Assembly: GCF_947491795.1 (NCBI RefSeq)
Contig: NZ_CANLKW010000002.1
Location: 872,139-936,138, forward strand
DNA: 64,000 nt
From: an uncultured Roseobacter sp.
Lineage (GTDB): Bacteria > Pseudomonadota > Alphaproteobacteria > Rhodobacterales > Rhodobacteraceae
Direction of reading: 5' to 3'
Positions within the stretch are counted from its first letter, which is position 1; each line of letters starts with the position of its first letter. Shown here piece after piece: positions 16,561 to 26,001 of this stretch. The notes below the pieces were generated by a model. The model made no database searches. It saw only the letters and a list, made by a program, of their open reading frames with translations, and was not told where the DNA came from. Both the position numbers and the translations under genes were made by a program.

Positions 16561-16601
16561 CCGCGTCGTTTCCCCGGTACGGAAACGGAGGCGGTTTTTT
16601 T
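16561..16601 (+). terminator. Terminator-like hairpin in the rpsL leader
   Basis: A stem with CCGC/GCGG outer pairs and TCGTTTCC/GGAAACGGA inner pairs (16561-16573 with 16579-16594) is followed by seven T (16595-16601). It lies between the str promoter and rpsL. It would end a transcript of about 130 bases, so it is either an attenuator for the ribosomal genes or the end of a small RNA. Confidence 0.7.
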
Positions 16602-16742
16602 GTTGTCGTGTGTAGACACGATGAGAAATAAACGCGCTTTTCGCGCACCGGGCCGGTCATGGACGCATGACCAGCTGAATTTAAACCGCATGGGGTCGTC
16701 CCCGTGCACACATATGTGAGCTTAGACGGGGAAAGAACCGGA

Positions 16743-17114
16743 ATGCCAACGATCCAACAGCTGATCCGCAAACCGCGGCAGCCGAAAATTAAACGCTCGA
16801 AGTCCATGCACCTGCAGGAATGCCCGCAGAAGCGTGGCGTTTGCACGCGCGTCTACACAACCACACCGAAAAAGCCGAACTCGGCGATGCGGAAGGTTGC
16901 CAAGGTACGCCTGACAAACGGCTTCGAAGTCATCAGCTACATCCCGGGCGAAAGCCACAACCTTCAGGAGCACTCTGTGGTTCTGATCCGTGGCGGCCGT
17001 GTCAAAGACCTTCCTGGTGTGCGTTACCACATCCTGCGCGGTGTGCTCGATACCCAGGGCGTCAAAGACCGTAAGCAACGTCGTTCGAAATACGGCGCGA
17101 AGCGTCCGAAGTAA
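16743..17114 (+). CDS. rpsL: 30S ribosomal protein S12
   Basis: A 123-residue S12, part of the decoding site. The ATG at 16743 ([15 protein letters not shown]) is the family start. [19 protein letters not shown] and [14 protein letters not shown] keep the Lys residues (42/43 and 87/88 region) where streptomycin resistance changes occur, so it looks like the sensitive type. It is the first gene of the str operon and is followed after 12 bases by rpsG. Confidence 0.97.
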   Translation: MPTIQQLIRKPRQPKIKRSKSMHLQECPQKRGVCTRVYTTTPKKPNSAMRKVAKVRLTNGFEVISYIPGESHNLQEHSVVLIRGGRVKDLPGVRYHILRGVLDTQGVKDRKQRRSKYGAKRPK

Positions 17115-17126
17115 GGAGAGACCAAG

Positions 17127-17597
17127 ATGTCCCGTCGCCACGCAGCCGAAAAACGCGAAGTCCTGCCCGACGCCAAATATGGCGATCTGGTTCTGACAAA
17201 ATTCATGAACAACCTGATGATCGACGGCAAAAAGTCGGTCGCAGAGCGCATCGTTTACAACGCCCTCACACGCGTTGAGACAAAGATCAAACGCGCCCCT
17301 GTCGAGGTCTTCCACGAAGCACTCGACAACATCAAACCCTCTGTGGAAGTCCGCTCGCGCCGTGTTGGTGGTGCGACATACCAGGTTCCCGTCGAAGTGC
17401 GCCCCGAGCGCCGCGAGGCCCTGGCCATCCGCTGGCTGATCAAAGCCTCCCGTTCGCGCAACGAGAACACCATGGAAGAGCGCCTCGCAGGCGAGCTTCT
17501 GGACGCTGTTCAGTCCCGCGGCACCGCGGTGAAAAAGCGCGAAGACACCCACAAAATGGCCGACGCCAACAAAGCGTTCAGCCACTACCGCTGGTAA
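17127..17597 (+). CDS. rpsG: 30S ribosomal protein S7
   Basis: A 156-residue S7, a primary binder that nucleates the 30S head. It begins [20 protein letters not shown] and has the conserved [19 protein letters not shown] segment (about residues 77-95) and SHYRW end. Normal length. A 65-base gap with a C run precedes fusA. Confidence 0.97.
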   Translation: MSRRHAAEKREVLPDAKYGDLVLTKFMNNLMIDGKKSVAERIVYNALTRVETKIKRAPVEVFHEALDNIKPSVEVRSRRVGGATYQVPVEVRPERREALAIRWLIKASRSRNENTMEERLAGELLDAVQSRGTAVKKREDTHKMADANKAFSHYRW

Positions 17598-17662
17598 ATT
17601 ACGTCGCGCCCCCCCCCGCGGGCGCGATGATCCGTTTTTAGATATCCTGAGGAAGCAGCCCC

Positions 17663-19780
17663 ATGGCACGCGACTACCCGCTCGACCGCTACCGCAACTT
17701 TGGCATCATGGCGCACATTGATGCCGGCAAAACCACCTGTTCGGAACGCATCCTGTACTACACAGGCAAGTCCCACAACATCGGTGAGGTGCACGATGGT
17801 GCGGCCACCATGGACTGGATGGAGCAGGAGCAGGAACGCGGCATCACCATCACATCTGCGGCGACAACAACCTTCTGGGAACGTACCGAAGACGGTGCGA
17901 CCGCAGACACGCCCAAGCACCGCATGAACATCATCGACACGCCCGGCCACGTTGACTTCACCATCGAAGTTGAGCGTTCGCTGGCCGTTCTCGACGGCGC
18001 GGTTGCCGTGCTGGACGCCAACGCCGGTGTTGAGCCGCAGACAGAAACCGTCTGGCGCCAGGCCGACCGCTACAAAGTGCCGCGCATCGTTTTCGTCAAC
18101 AAGATGGACAAGATCGGCGCCGACTTCTTTAACTGCGTTCACATGATCCAGGACCGTACAGGCGCAACACCCTGCCCGATACAGATCCCGATCGGTGCCG
18201 AGACCGAGCTCGAGGGCATGATTGACCTTGTGACCATGGAAGAATGGGTCTGGGCCGGCGAAGACCTTGGCGCGTCGTGGGAAAAACGTCCGATCCGTGA
18301 CAGCCTGAAAGAGCAGGCCGAGGAATGGCGCGGCAAGATGATCGAAGTGGCCGTCGAAATGGACGACGACGCGATGATGGAGTACCTGGAAGGCAATGAG
18401 CCCGACGTACCCACACTGCGTCGCCTGATCCGTGCAGGCACGCTCGCGATCAAATTCATCCCCGTTCTCTGTGGCTCCGCGTTCAAGAACAAAGGCGTTC
18501 AGCCTCTGCTCAACGCTGTGATCGACTATCTGCCGTCCCCGATGGACGTTGTCGATTACATGGGCTTCAAACCGGGCGACGAGACAGAGACCCGTAACAT
18601 TGCCCGCCGCGCGGACGATGACATGGCCTTCTCCGCACTGGCGTTCAAAATCATGAACGACCCCTTCGTTGGCACGCTGACCTTCACGCGCATCTACTCG
18701 GGCAAGCTGAACAAAGGCGACACGCTGCTGAACTCGACCAAAGAGCGCAAAGAGCGCGTTGGCCGGATGATGATGATGCACTCCAACGACCGTGAGGAAA
18801 TCACAGAAGCCTTCGCGGGTGACATCATCGCGCTGGCAGGTCTGAAAGACACCACAACCGGTGACACGCTCTGCGCGGTCAACGATCCGGTCGTGCTGGA
18901 AACGATGACCTTCCCTGATCCGGTGATCGAAATCGCTGTCGAGCCGAAAACCAAGGCCGACCAGGAGAAAATGTCCACAGGTCTGGCACGTCTTGCTGCC
19001 GAAGACCCGTCCTTCCGCGTCGAGACGGATCTGGAATCCGGTCAGACGATCATGAAGGGCATGGGCGAACTTCACCTGGACATCCTGGTGGACCGACTCA
19101 AGCGCGAGTTTAAGGTTGAGGCGAACATCGGTGCGCCGCAGGTGGCTTATCGTGAGACGATCTCGAAAGAGGCCGAAATCACTTATACCCACAAGAAACA
19201 GTCGGGTGGTTCGGGTCAGTTTGCTGAGGTCAAGATGATCCTCATGCCGACAGAGCCGGGCGAGGGCTATTCCTTCGAGTCCCGCATCGTTGGTGGTGCT
19301 GTTCCAAAAGAATACATCCCGGGCGTGGAAAAGGGCATCAACTCGGTCATGGACTCCGGTCCGCTGGCGGGTTTCCCTGTGATCGACTTCAAGGTTGCTC
19401 TGATCGACGGTAAATTCCACGACGTTGACTCATCGGTCCTGGCGTTCGAGATCGCGGGCCGTATGGGTATGCGCGAAGGCATGAAGAAAGCCGGCGCGAA
19501 ACTGCTCGAGCCGATCATGAAGGTCGAGGTGGTGACGCCAGAGGAATACACCGGTGGCATCATCGGCGATCTGACGTCCCGCCGTGGCCAGGTCCAGGGT
19601 CAGGACACGCGCGGAAACGCGATTGCCATCGACGCATTTGTGCCGCTGGCGAACATGTTCGGCTACATCAACACGCTGCGGTCGATGTCGTCGGGTCGTG
19701 CGAACTTCACCATGCAGTTCGACCACTACGAGCCCGTGCCGCAGAACATCTCTGACGAGATCCAGGCAAAATTCGCTTAA
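17663..19780 (+). CDS. fusA: Elongation factor G
   Basis: A 705-residue EF-G, the GTPase that drives translocation. GTP-binding motifs are visible: [10 protein letters not shown] (P-loop, about residues 17-26), DTPGHVDF and [11 protein letters not shown]. The later [18 protein letters not shown] and [20 protein letters not shown] segments belong to domains IV and V. Length and order are normal. tuf follows after 77 bases. Confidence 0.98.
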   Translation: MARDYPLDRYRNFGIMAHIDAGKTTCSERILYYTGKSHNIGEVHDGAATMDWMEQEQERGITITSAATTTFWERTEDGATADTPKHRMNIIDTPGHVDFTIEVERSLAVLDGAVAVLDANAGVEPQTETVWRQADRYKVPRIVFVNKMDKIGADFFNCVHMIQDRTGATPCPIQIPIGAETELEGMIDLVTMEEWVWAGEDLGASWEKRPIRDSLKEQAEEWRGKMIEVAVEMDDDAMMEYLEGNEPDVPTLRRLIRAGTLAIKFIPVLCGSAFKNKGVQPLLNAVIDYLPSPMDVVDYMGFKPGDETETRNIARRADDDMAFSALAFKIMNDPFVGTLTFTRIYSGKLNKGDTLLNSTKERKERVGRMMMMHSNDREEITEAFAGDIIALAGLKDTTTGDTLCAVNDPVVLETMTFPDPVIEIAVEPKTKADQEKMSTGLARLAAEDPSFRVETDLESGQTIMKGMGELHLDILVDRLKREFKVEANIGAPQVAYRETISKEAEITYTHKKQSGGSGQFAEVKMILMPTEPGEGYSFESRIVGGAVPKEYIPGVEKGINSVMDSGPLAGFPVIDFKVALIDGKFHDVDSSVLAFEIAGRMGMREGMKKAGAKLLEPIMKVEVVTPEEYTGGIIGDLTSRRGQVQGQDTRGNAIAIDAFVPLANMFGYINTLRSMSSGRANFTMQFDHYEPVPQNISDEIQAKFA

Positions 19781-19857
19781 AACCAGAGCGCGGCAACGCG
19801 CTCTGACACCAGACACCGGGCCGATGAGCGCCCGACAGAACACCTAAGGAGGCCATC

Positions 19858-21033
19858 ATGGCAAAGGCAAAGTTTGAACGGACGAAACCGCACGTAAACA
19901 TCGGCACGATTGGTCACGTTGACCACGGCAAGACGACGCTGACGGCGGCGATCACGAAGTATTTTGGTGATTTCCAGGCGTATGACCAGATTGACGGCGC
20001 GCCCGAGGAGAAAGCCCGCGGGATCACGATCTCGACGGCGCACGTTGAGTACGAAACCGAAGCGCGCCACTATGCGCACGTCGACTGCCCCGGCCACGCG
20101 GACTACGTCAAGAACATGATCACCGGTGCCGCCCAGATGGACGGCGCGATCCTGGTTGTGAACGCCGCTGACGGCCCGATGCCGCAGACACGCGAGCACA
20201 TCCTGCTGGGCCGTCAGGTCGGCATTCCGCACATGGTTGTCTACATGAACAAAGTGGACCAGGTGGACGACGAAGAGCTGCTGGAACTGGTTGAAATGGA
20301 GATCCGCGAGCTGCTGTCCTCCTATGAGTACCCTGGCGACGACATTCCGATCATCCCCGGCTCGGCGCTCGCGGCGATGTAAGGCAACAACCCTGAGATC
20401 GGTGAAGAATCGATCAAAAAGCTGATGGCGGCTGTGGACGAGTACATCCCGACGCCTGAGCGTGCGGTGGATCAGCCGTTCCTGATGCCGGTCGAGGACG
20501 TCTTCTCGATCTCCGGCCGTGGTACTGTTGTGACAGGCCGTGTGGAGCGTGGCGTGATCAACGTGGGCGACGAGATCGAGATCGTCGGTATCCGCGACAC
20601 GAAAAAGACCACCTGCACAGGTGTTGAAATGTTCCGCAAACTGCTGGACCGCGGTGAGGCAGGCGACAACATCGGCGCCCTGCTGCGCGGCATCGACCGT
20701 GAAGGTGTTGAGCGTGGTCAGGTTCTCTGCAAGCCGGGTTCCGTGACACCGCACACCAAGTTCGAGGCAGAAGCCTATATCCTGACCAAGGATGAGGGTG
20801 GCCGTCACACGCCGTTCTTTGCGAACTACCGTCCGCAGTTCTACTTCCGGACCACGGATGTGACCGGCACGGTTCAGCTGGCCGAGGGCACCGAGATGGT
20901 GATGCCCGGCGACAACGTCTCCTTTGGCGTTGAGCTGATCGCGCCGATCGCGATGGAGCAGGGTCTGCGCTTTGCGATCCGCGAAGGCGGCCGTACGGTC
21001 GGCGCGGGCGTTGTGTCCAAGATCACTGAATAA
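19858..21033 (+). pseudogene. tuf: Elongation factor Tu, second copy, with in-frame stop at codon 175
   Basis: The frame codes for a full 391-residue EF-Tu except for TAA at 20380-20382. The reading continues in the same frame on both sides: ...[10 protein letters not shown] stop [15 protein letters not shown]... In close relatives the codon here is Glu (ALAAMEG), so a single G-to-T change (GAA to TAA) explains it. The upstream part has [19 protein letters not shown] and the NKVD motif, all intact. The truncated product would be only most of the GTPase domain and inactive. A good ribosome-binding site (AAGGAGG) is present. Either the copy was recently inactivated, the bacterium living on the first copy, or the base is a sequencing or assembly error. 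Downstream sequence shows no decay, which fits a very recent event or an error. Confidence 0.9.
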
Positions 21034-21161
21034 GGCCCCGGACCAGCACGTCCTGCCGGCCCCTGAGGGGGAGACAGCAGGACCGCAGTCCGACGGTTCA
21101 GACAGAAAGGCCGCCCCCCGGGGTGGCCTTTTTGCTGTGCACAGATGGCGGAAAGGGGGGG
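20506..21161 (+). repeat. Direct repeat, copy 2 (tuf 3' half plus terminator)
   Basis: Matches 1-656 at constant offset 20505; identical in the coding part and diverged at several bases after the stop codon. Confidence 0.93.
21106..21133 (+). terminator. Terminator of the str operon
   Basis: Same hairpin and T run as at 601-628: AAAGGCC paired with GGCCTTT. Confidence 0.9.
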
Positions 21162-21377
21162 GCGCCAGGGGCCCGGCTGACCGGATCATGCGCCGCCACC
21201 TCAGAGGGTCGCCAACCCGAATCATGCTGAGTTTTGCGAAAATGCTGTATATTGGAACCCGATCGGACCCTGCGTTGTTAGAAAAACATGCACGGGTTTC
21301 GTGATAGCGGTGCGGGGGCACAACGCTGCTGCGGCTTGTGTGTATTGTGTGACCGTTAATGAGTGGGGTAAAAAATC

Positions 21378-22046
21378 ATGCTGACCAGACGACATTTCAT
21401 CCGAACGACAACCGCGCTGTTTTCCGCGGCCCTCCCGGCATCTCTTGCCGCGACCCAGGCCCTGGGAGCGCAGAGCAAATGGGCCGCATGGGACGCGCAG
21501 GTGACACCGGCGAATTTCGATCCGGCGACCACCAATCCCTGGGGCCTGCATCCCCGATTTCTGCCGACACGGGTCGAGGCGAACGATGGTCTGGTGCCCG
21601 GCGATGTGCATGTCGATGCGGTGGCGCGCTATCTGTACCACGTCGGCAATGATGGTACCGCGATGCGCTATGGCGTTGCCATCGCCAAGGGCAATCTCTA
21701 TGAGCCGGGCACCTACACAATCCGGCGCAAGGCACGCTGGCCCAAGTGGACGCCGACAAAGGCCATGATCGCCCGCGACCCCGCCGCTTATGAAAAATAT
21801 GCGGACGGACAGCCCGGGGGGCCTACAAACCCGCTCGGTGCGCGGGCGCTCTATCTGTTTGAGGGGAACCGCGACACCTATCTGCGGATCCACGGCACAC
21901 CGTCCCCGCGTTCAATCGGCGGGCGTGCCAGTTCGGGCTGCGTGCGCATGGTGATGGCACATATCATCGGCCTCTACGAAAACGTCGAGACAGGATCGAA
22001 GAGCATTCTCTATCCGGCCGAGACCTTCATCTCCGCACAAAGCTGA
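21378..22046 (+). CDS. Exported L,D-transpeptidase (YkuD domain)
   Basis: A 222-residue protein with a twin-arginine-type signal (RRHFIRT at residues 4-10, then a hydrophobic stretch ending near ALGA). The YkuD catalytic signature is clear: IHGTPSPRSIG (His172) followed by SSGCVRM (Cys188 as nucleophile). Such enzymes make 3-3 peptidoglycan cross-links or attach lipoproteins to the wall in the periplasm. The family is usually 160-300 residues, so it is complete. It is a single gene downstream of the str terminator. Specific role (cross-link or anchoring) cannot be told. Confidence 0.92.
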   Translation: MLTRRHFIRTTTALFSAALPASLAATQALGAQSKWAAWDAQVTPANFDPATTNPWGLHPRFLPTRVEANDGLVPGDVHVDAVARYLYHVGNDGTAMRYGVAIAKGNLYEPGTYTIRRKARWPKWTPTKAMIARDPAAYEKYADGQPGGPTNPLGARALYLFEGNRDTYLRIHGTPSPRSIGGRASSGCVRMVMAHIIGLYENVETGSKSILYPAETFISAQS

Positions 22047-22065
22047 ACGCTGGCAGGGGCCCCGG

Positions 22066-22335
22066 TCAGGAGGCCTCTGCAGTCGCACTGGTGCAGATCG
22101 GGTTGCCGGCGGCTGTGCGTAACGGCAGCATCGTGGCCTCCACCGGGCCCTGATGCCGGTACCAGTAGCAACCATCGTCCATCAGACGCACGGTGCTCAG
22201 GTCCTGGTTCGGTCCCGCCAGGTCCTGAACGGCTGCGGGCAGGTTGACCGGCGCACCGCCGGGCCGTCCGGAAGCATCCACACAGGCTGCAAGGGTTGAA
22301 CACAGGGCGATTGGCGCAAGAATTCGGTAGGGCAC
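22066..22335 (-). CDS. Small lipoprotein, 89 aa
   Basis: Minus-strand gene beginning with GTG at 22335 (MPYRILAPIALCSTLAAC), with AGGAG five bases upstream; a GTG two codons earlier is a less likely start. Lipobox L-A-A-C gives a lipidated Cys18. The mature part (about 70 residues) contains DDGCYWYRHQGP and CTSATAEAS, with two further Cys that could pair. I do not recognise the family. It converges on the L,D-transpeptidase gene with a 19-base gap and is divergent from a VPLPA-CTERM gene. Confidence 0.7.
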   Translation of the reverse strand: MPYRILAPIALCSTLAACVDASGRPGGAPVNLPAAVQDLAGPNQDLSTVRLMDDGCYWYRHQGPVEATMLPLRTAAGNPICTSATAEAS

Positions 22336-22642
22336 GGCCACTCCTTTCTGGAACAGGGGCGAATTTCATACTCGCATCGTCGGTTTACAGGCTATCCGTT
22401 AACAACCCGGCAATACAAAGGCGATCATCGCTTTGCGGAAAGTGTGACATCCCCCTGATGCCGCTGAGACTCGTTGTTCTGACGCTGGTGTGCGCCGTCC
22501 ACTCTTGCGCAAACGCCCGGTTATCAGGCAATCGCTGGGGGTAATGTTGCAGGCGGGCAACGGAGAATCACGCACCGGTTGAATTGTCGACCAAAAAAAC
22601 GCTGGGGGGAATAAACAGCGGAAATTCGCCTGTACGGGTGTG
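22336..22642. other. Intergenic stretch between lipoprotein and VPLPA gene
   Basis: About 300 bases that must hold the two divergent promoters. It becomes AT-rich towards the right. Apart from the candidate CtrA site just beyond, I see no gene or RNA. Confidence 0.45.
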
Positions 22643-22658
22643 TTAATTTCGAGTAAAC
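22643..22658 (+). promoter_or_regulatory. Candidate CtrA-type site upstream of VPLPA gene 1
   Basis: TTAA, seven bases, TAAAC: one mismatch to the CtrA consensus TTAA-N7-TTAAC. It lies 33 bases before the ATG. Confidence 0.4.
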
Positions 22659-22690
22659 ATTGTGGCAGAATTTTGTAACGAGGAAGAGAT

Positions 22691-23368
22691 ATGAAGATTT
22701 CAAACGCAATCGCGTCGACACTCCTTGCCCTGTCCCTGACTGCCGGTGCTGCGTCTGCGGCAACTTTCACATGGACAGAGGGCGACGGCCAGAACCGCAA
22801 ACTGGTTGCAGGCTCCGTCGATCTGGAAGACGCAGATCCGTCCACACCCGGCTTTGAGCTTGATGACGGCGCGGGCAATCCATTCGGCGCCGGCGACACA
22901 CTGCAGATCCACGGTCGGATCGTCTCTGCGGTGGACACCTTCTCTTACACCTTCGAGATGTCCAGAAGCTTTGGCGTTTTCTTTGATCTCGACGGCTACC
23001 AGCTGGCAGATTCCGCCGGTGGTGCATATGAAACCAACTCCGGCCTTGTGGGCCAGGCAAGCCGGGGCGGCGATCCGACCCCGGGTCTCGACTCCAAAGG
23101 TGTTCGTTTCACGCTCACGGGTGGCGGAACGTCTGTCAGCAGAACCTTTGCAACAGACATCCTGGCGGGCGACGATCCCTTCCTGTTCACAGGTCTGGGC
23201 AACACGCGTTACACTCTGACGATTGACGGATCCGTCGGTCCGCAGAAAAACGCAGCCGCGCTCTATGACCTGACCATCACGGCGGTACCGGTCCCGGCAG
23301 CGGGCCTGCTGTTGCTGTCCGCTTTTGGTGGTCTGGGCGTCGCCGCGCGCCGTCGTCGCAAATCCTGA
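22691..23368 (+). CDS. VPLPA-CTERM-type secreted protein 1
   Basis: A 225-residue exported protein. The Sec signal peptide is MKISNAIASTLLALSLTAGA, cleaved after ASA at about residue 23. The body is rich in Gly, Asp and Thr and looks beta-rich, without a recognised catalytic motif. The C-terminus is VPVPAAGLLLLSAFGGLG then AARRRRKS: a short VPxPA motif, a membrane span and a basic tail, which is the exosortase (XrtD-type) VPLPA-CTERM arrangement of Rhodobacteraceae. The protein would be anchored and then processed at the cell surface. No exosortase is in the window. GAGG lies upstream of the ATG and a terminator follows. Confidence 0.82.
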   Translation: MKISNAIASTLLALSLTAGAASAATFTWTEGDGQNRKLVAGSVDLEDADPSTPGFELDDGAGNPFGAGDTLQIHGRIVSAVDTFSYTFEMSRSFGVFFDLDGYQLADSAGGAYETNSGLVGQASRGGDPTPGLDSKGVRFTLTGGGTSVSRTFATDILAGDDPFLFTGLGNTRYTLTIDGSVGPQKNAAALYDLTITAVPVPAAGLLLLSAFGGLGVAARRRRKS

Positions 23369-23391
23369 TCCCTTTACAGGGCATTCATGCA

Positions 23392-23423
23392 GACGGGGTC
23401 GCTTTGGTGGCCCCGTTTTTTTT
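23392..23423 (+). terminator. Terminator after VPLPA gene 1
   Basis: ACGGGG (23392-23397) pairs with CCCCGT (23411-23416), followed by a run of eight T. Confidence 0.8.
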
Positions 23424-23455
23424 GAGTGCTGCGCAGATTCATATGCTGAATCCCA

Positions 23456-23484
23456 TTGCCTTTTCGGGCGCGACCCCCTAAACG
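23456..23484 (+). promoter_or_regulatory. Possible promoter of the S10 operon
   Basis: TTGCCT (23456-23461), 17-base spacer, TAAACG (23479-23484), 125 bases before rpsJ. It has the same spacing as the other ribosomal promoters in this window. Confidence 0.55.
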
Positions 23485-23609
23485 ACCCAAATCCAATGAG
23501 GGTGCGGTCAGCCGCGCCCTTTTCCGTTGGACCAAAAGACGCGATGAGGGTGTGCGATGAGCGCCCATCCTCCTCTCCGATCTGGACCCTGATATAAAGG
23601 GTGATGCAT

Positions 23610-23930
23610 ATGGCCGTTCAAAGCCAAAACATCCGCATCCGCCTCAAGGCGTTTGACTACCGCGTGCTGGATGCTTCCACACAAGAAATCGTCAACACTG
23701 CCAAGCGTACAGGTGCTTCCGTTCGCGGCCCGATCCCGCTGCCGAACAAAATCGAGAAGTTCACCGTTCTGCGTGGCCCGCACGTTGACAAGAAATCCCG
23801 TGACCAGTTCGAAATCCGCACGCACAAGCGTCTGCTGGATATCGTTGATCCGACCCCCCAGACCGTGGACGCGCTGATGAAGCTCGACCTGGCCGCTGGT
23901 GTGGATGTCGAGATCAAGCTGCAGTCATAA
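23610..23930 (+). CDS. rpsJ: 30S ribosomal protein S10
   Basis: A 106-residue S10, also the partner of NusB in antitermination. The ATG at 23610 ([18 protein letters not shown]) is chosen; AAAGGG is upstream, and an ATG three codons earlier is too close to it. Conserved [22 protein letters not shown] and the end [13 protein letters not shown] are present. It is the first gene of the S10 operon. Confidence 0.97.
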   Translation: MAVQSQNIRIRLKAFDYRVLDASTQEIVNTAKRTGASVRGPIPLPNKIEKFTVLRGPHVDKKSRDQFEIRTHKRLLDIVDPTPQTVDALMKLDLAAGVDVEIKLQS

Positions 23931-23949
23931 GCGCAGGGAGGGTAATCAT

Positions 23950-24825
23950 ATGTTGCGCTCAGGCGTTATTGCAAAAAAAGTCGGTATGACCCGGCTGTTC
24001 ATGGAAGACGGCAAGCAGATCCCTGTGACCGTTCTTCAACTCGACAAGCTGCAGGTTGTGGCCCAGCGGACCGTTGAAAAGGATGGCTACACAGCTGTTC
24101 AGCTCGGCGCCGGTGTGGCCAAAGCCAAGCGGACAAGCCAGGCCATGCGCGGTCACTTTGCTTCGGCAAAAGTGGAACCCAAGCGTAAAGTGGCCGAGTT
24201 CCGCGTAGACGAAGAGAACCTGATCGGTGTGGGCGAAGAAATCATCGCGGATCACTACTTTGAAGGTCAGTTCGTTGACGTGGCGGGTACTTCCATCGGT
24301 AAAGGTTTTGCCGGTGCGATGAAGCGCCACAACTTCGGTGGTCTGCGCGCGTCGCACGGTGTGTCTATTTCTCACCGTTCGCACGGCTCCACTGGCCAGT
24401 GTCAGGACCCGGGCAAGGTTTTCAAAGGCAAGAAAATGGCCGGTCACATGGGTGCAGCCCGTGTCACCACGCAGAACCTGCAGGTCGTCCGCACAGACAC
24501 AGACCGTGGCCTGATCATGGTCAAAGGCGCTGTGCCGGGCTCCAAAGGTGGCTGGGTTACAGTCAAGGATGCGGTCAAAAAGCCGTTCCCTGAGAATGCT
24601 ATCCTGCCAGCCGCTCTGAAATCCGCAGCCGAAGAAGCCGCGAAAGCCGCTGAAGAAGCCGCCGCTGCAGCCGCAGCCGAGGCCGAAGCAGAAGCCAAGC
24701 GTCTGGCCGAAGAGCAGGCAGCCGCAGAAGCCGAAGCGCTGAAAGCAGCCGAAGCTGAAATCGAAGCTGAAAAGTCTGACGACGCGCCTGCCGCGGATGA
24801 AGACAAGAAAGAAGGTGACGCATGA
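23950..24825 (+). CDS. rplC: 50S ribosomal protein L3 with long C-terminal tail
   Basis: A 291-residue L3; the usual length is about 205-220. The core (residues 1-220) is normal: KKVGMTRLF near the start, the peptidyl-transferase loop region [20 protein letters not shown], and [17 protein letters not shown]. Residues about 222-291 are an added tail made almost wholly of Ala, Glu and Lys, ending in acidic residues; it should be helical or coiled coil, then disordered. Its codons look like those of the rest of the gene. Some alphaproteobacterial L3 proteins carry similar tails, but the function is unknown to me. AGGGAGG precedes the ATG. The stop overlaps the rplD start by four bases. Confidence 0.96.
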   Translation: MLRSGVIAKKVGMTRLFMEDGKQIPVTVLQLDKLQVVAQRTVEKDGYTAVQLGAGVAKAKRTSQAMRGHFASAKVEPKRKVAEFRVDEENLIGVGEEIIADHYFEGQFVDVAGTSIGKGFAGAMKRHNFGGLRASHGVSISHRSHGSTGQCQDPGKVFKGKKMAGHMGAARVTTQNLQVVRTDTDRGLIMVKGAVPGSKGGWVTVKDAVKKPFPENAILPAALKSAAEEAAKAAEEAAAAAAAEAEAEAKRLAEEQAAAEAEALKAAEAEIEAEKSDDAPAADEDKKEGDA

Positions 24826-25439
24826 AACTCGATGTCATCAAACTCGACGGCGGCAAAGCCGGCTCTGTAGAGCTGGACGAAGCGCTGTTCGGTCTGGAGC
24901 CGCGCGCGGACATCCTGCACCGTGTCGTCCGCTGGCAGCGTAACAACGCGCAGGCCGGTACGCACAAGGTCAAGACCCGTTCCGAGACCAGCTACTCGAC
25001 CAAGAAGATCTACCGCCAGAAGGGCACCGGTGGCGCACGTCACGGCTCCCGCAACGCACCGATTTTCCGCAAGGGTGGTATCTACAAGGGCCCGACCCCG
25101 CGCAGCCACGGTCACGAACTGACCAAAAAGTTCCGCAAGCTGGGCCTCTGCCACGCACTCTCCGCAAAAGCGCAGGCCGGTGAGCTGGTCATCATCGACG
25201 CAGCCGCCGCCGAAGGCAAAACCGCCGCTCTGGCCAAACAGGTTGCAAACCTGGGCTGGAAACGCGCGCTGGTCATCGATGGTGCCTCTGTGGACGAGAA
25301 CTTTGCTCAGGCAGCACGCAACATTGACGGTCTGGATATCCTGCCGACAATGGGCGCAAACGTATATGACATCCTCAAGCGTGACACGCTGGTGATCACC
25401 AAAGCGGGTGTCGAAGCTCTGGAGGCCCGACTGAAATGA
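24822..25439 (+). CDS. rplD: 50S ribosomal protein L4
   Basis: A 205-residue L4. The long loop that lines the exit tunnel is visible as [20 protein letters not shown] (about residues 61-80), followed by [15 protein letters not shown]. In some bacteria L4 also represses the S10 operon. Starts in an ATGA overlap with rplC and ends in one with rplW. Confidence 0.97.
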   Translation: MKLDVIKLDGGKAGSVELDEALFGLEPRADILHRVVRWQRNNAQAGTHKVKTRSETSYSTKKIYRQKGTGGARHGSRNAPIFRKGGIYKGPTPRSHGHELTKKFRKLGLCHALSAKAQAGELVIIDAAAAEGKTAALAKQVANLGWKRALVIDGASVDENFAQAARNIDGLDILPTMGANVYDILKRDTLVITKAGVEALEARLK

Positions 25440-25732
25440 GTGCCAAAGCAGAACACTACGATGTGATCCGCAAGCCGATCATCACAGAAAAAGCCACCAT
25501 GACATCCGAAAACGGTGCCGTGGTCTTCGAAGTGGCAATGGGCAGCAACAAACCGCAGATCAAAGAGGCCGTCGAGGCGCTCTTTGGTGTCAAGGTCAAA
25601 GCGGTCAACACCACGATCACCAAAGGCAAAGTCAAACGTTTCCGCGGCCAGATGGGCAAGCGTAAAGACGTTAAAAAGGCCTATGTGACGCTCGAAGAGG
25701 GCAACACAATCGACGTATCCACCGGTCTCTGA
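25436..25732 (+). CDS. rplW: 50S ribosomal protein L23
   Basis: A 98-residue L23 at the tunnel exit, the docking point of trigger factor and SRP. Conserved features: [14 protein letters not shown] at the start and the [23 protein letters not shown] region. Normally rplB follows at once; here a terminator follows 26 bases after the stop and rplB is 2.6 kb away. Confidence 0.97.
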   Translation: MSAKAEHYDVIRKPIITEKATMTSENGAVVFEVAMGSNKPQIKEAVEALFGVKVKAVNTTITKGKVKRFRGQMGKRKDVKKAYVTLEEGNTIDVSTGL

Positions 25733-25758
25733 CCGTCGGATATCCGTCCTGTGACAGA

Positions 25759-25791
25759 CGCTCCGGTGCCAGATGGCCCCGGGGCGTTTTT
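25759..25791 (+). terminator. Terminator after rplW
   Basis: CGCTCCGGTGCC (25759-25770) pairs with GGCCCCGGGGCG (25775-25786) with one mismatch, then five T. It closes the first piece of the S10 operon. Confidence 0.85.
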
Positions 25792-26001
25792 CGTTTTGCA
25801 CATTGCGCAGGCGGATCACCGCTGGTCAGGGCACATCAGGGATCCCGCCCGGTCATTAACGCTCTACTGTAGCAAATAGGCCACCAATAAACCCTTTTGT
25901 CGTGCTAGATTAGGTACTTGTTCCAGGAAATTAACGGTTTCGCGCTGCGATGGGTCTCGATTGCAAGTCCTGGAGACCGTACCTTTTCGGGAGCAGATGC
26001 C

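Noticed and set aside
16366..16742. A plus-strand frame across the str promoter and leader
   Set aside because: It covers a strong promoter and a terminator hairpin, and has no family resemblance or ribosome-binding site.
17585..19420. A 611-codon minus-strand frame opposite fusA
   Set aside because: Shadow of fusA with the same unnatural His/Arg/Val composition.
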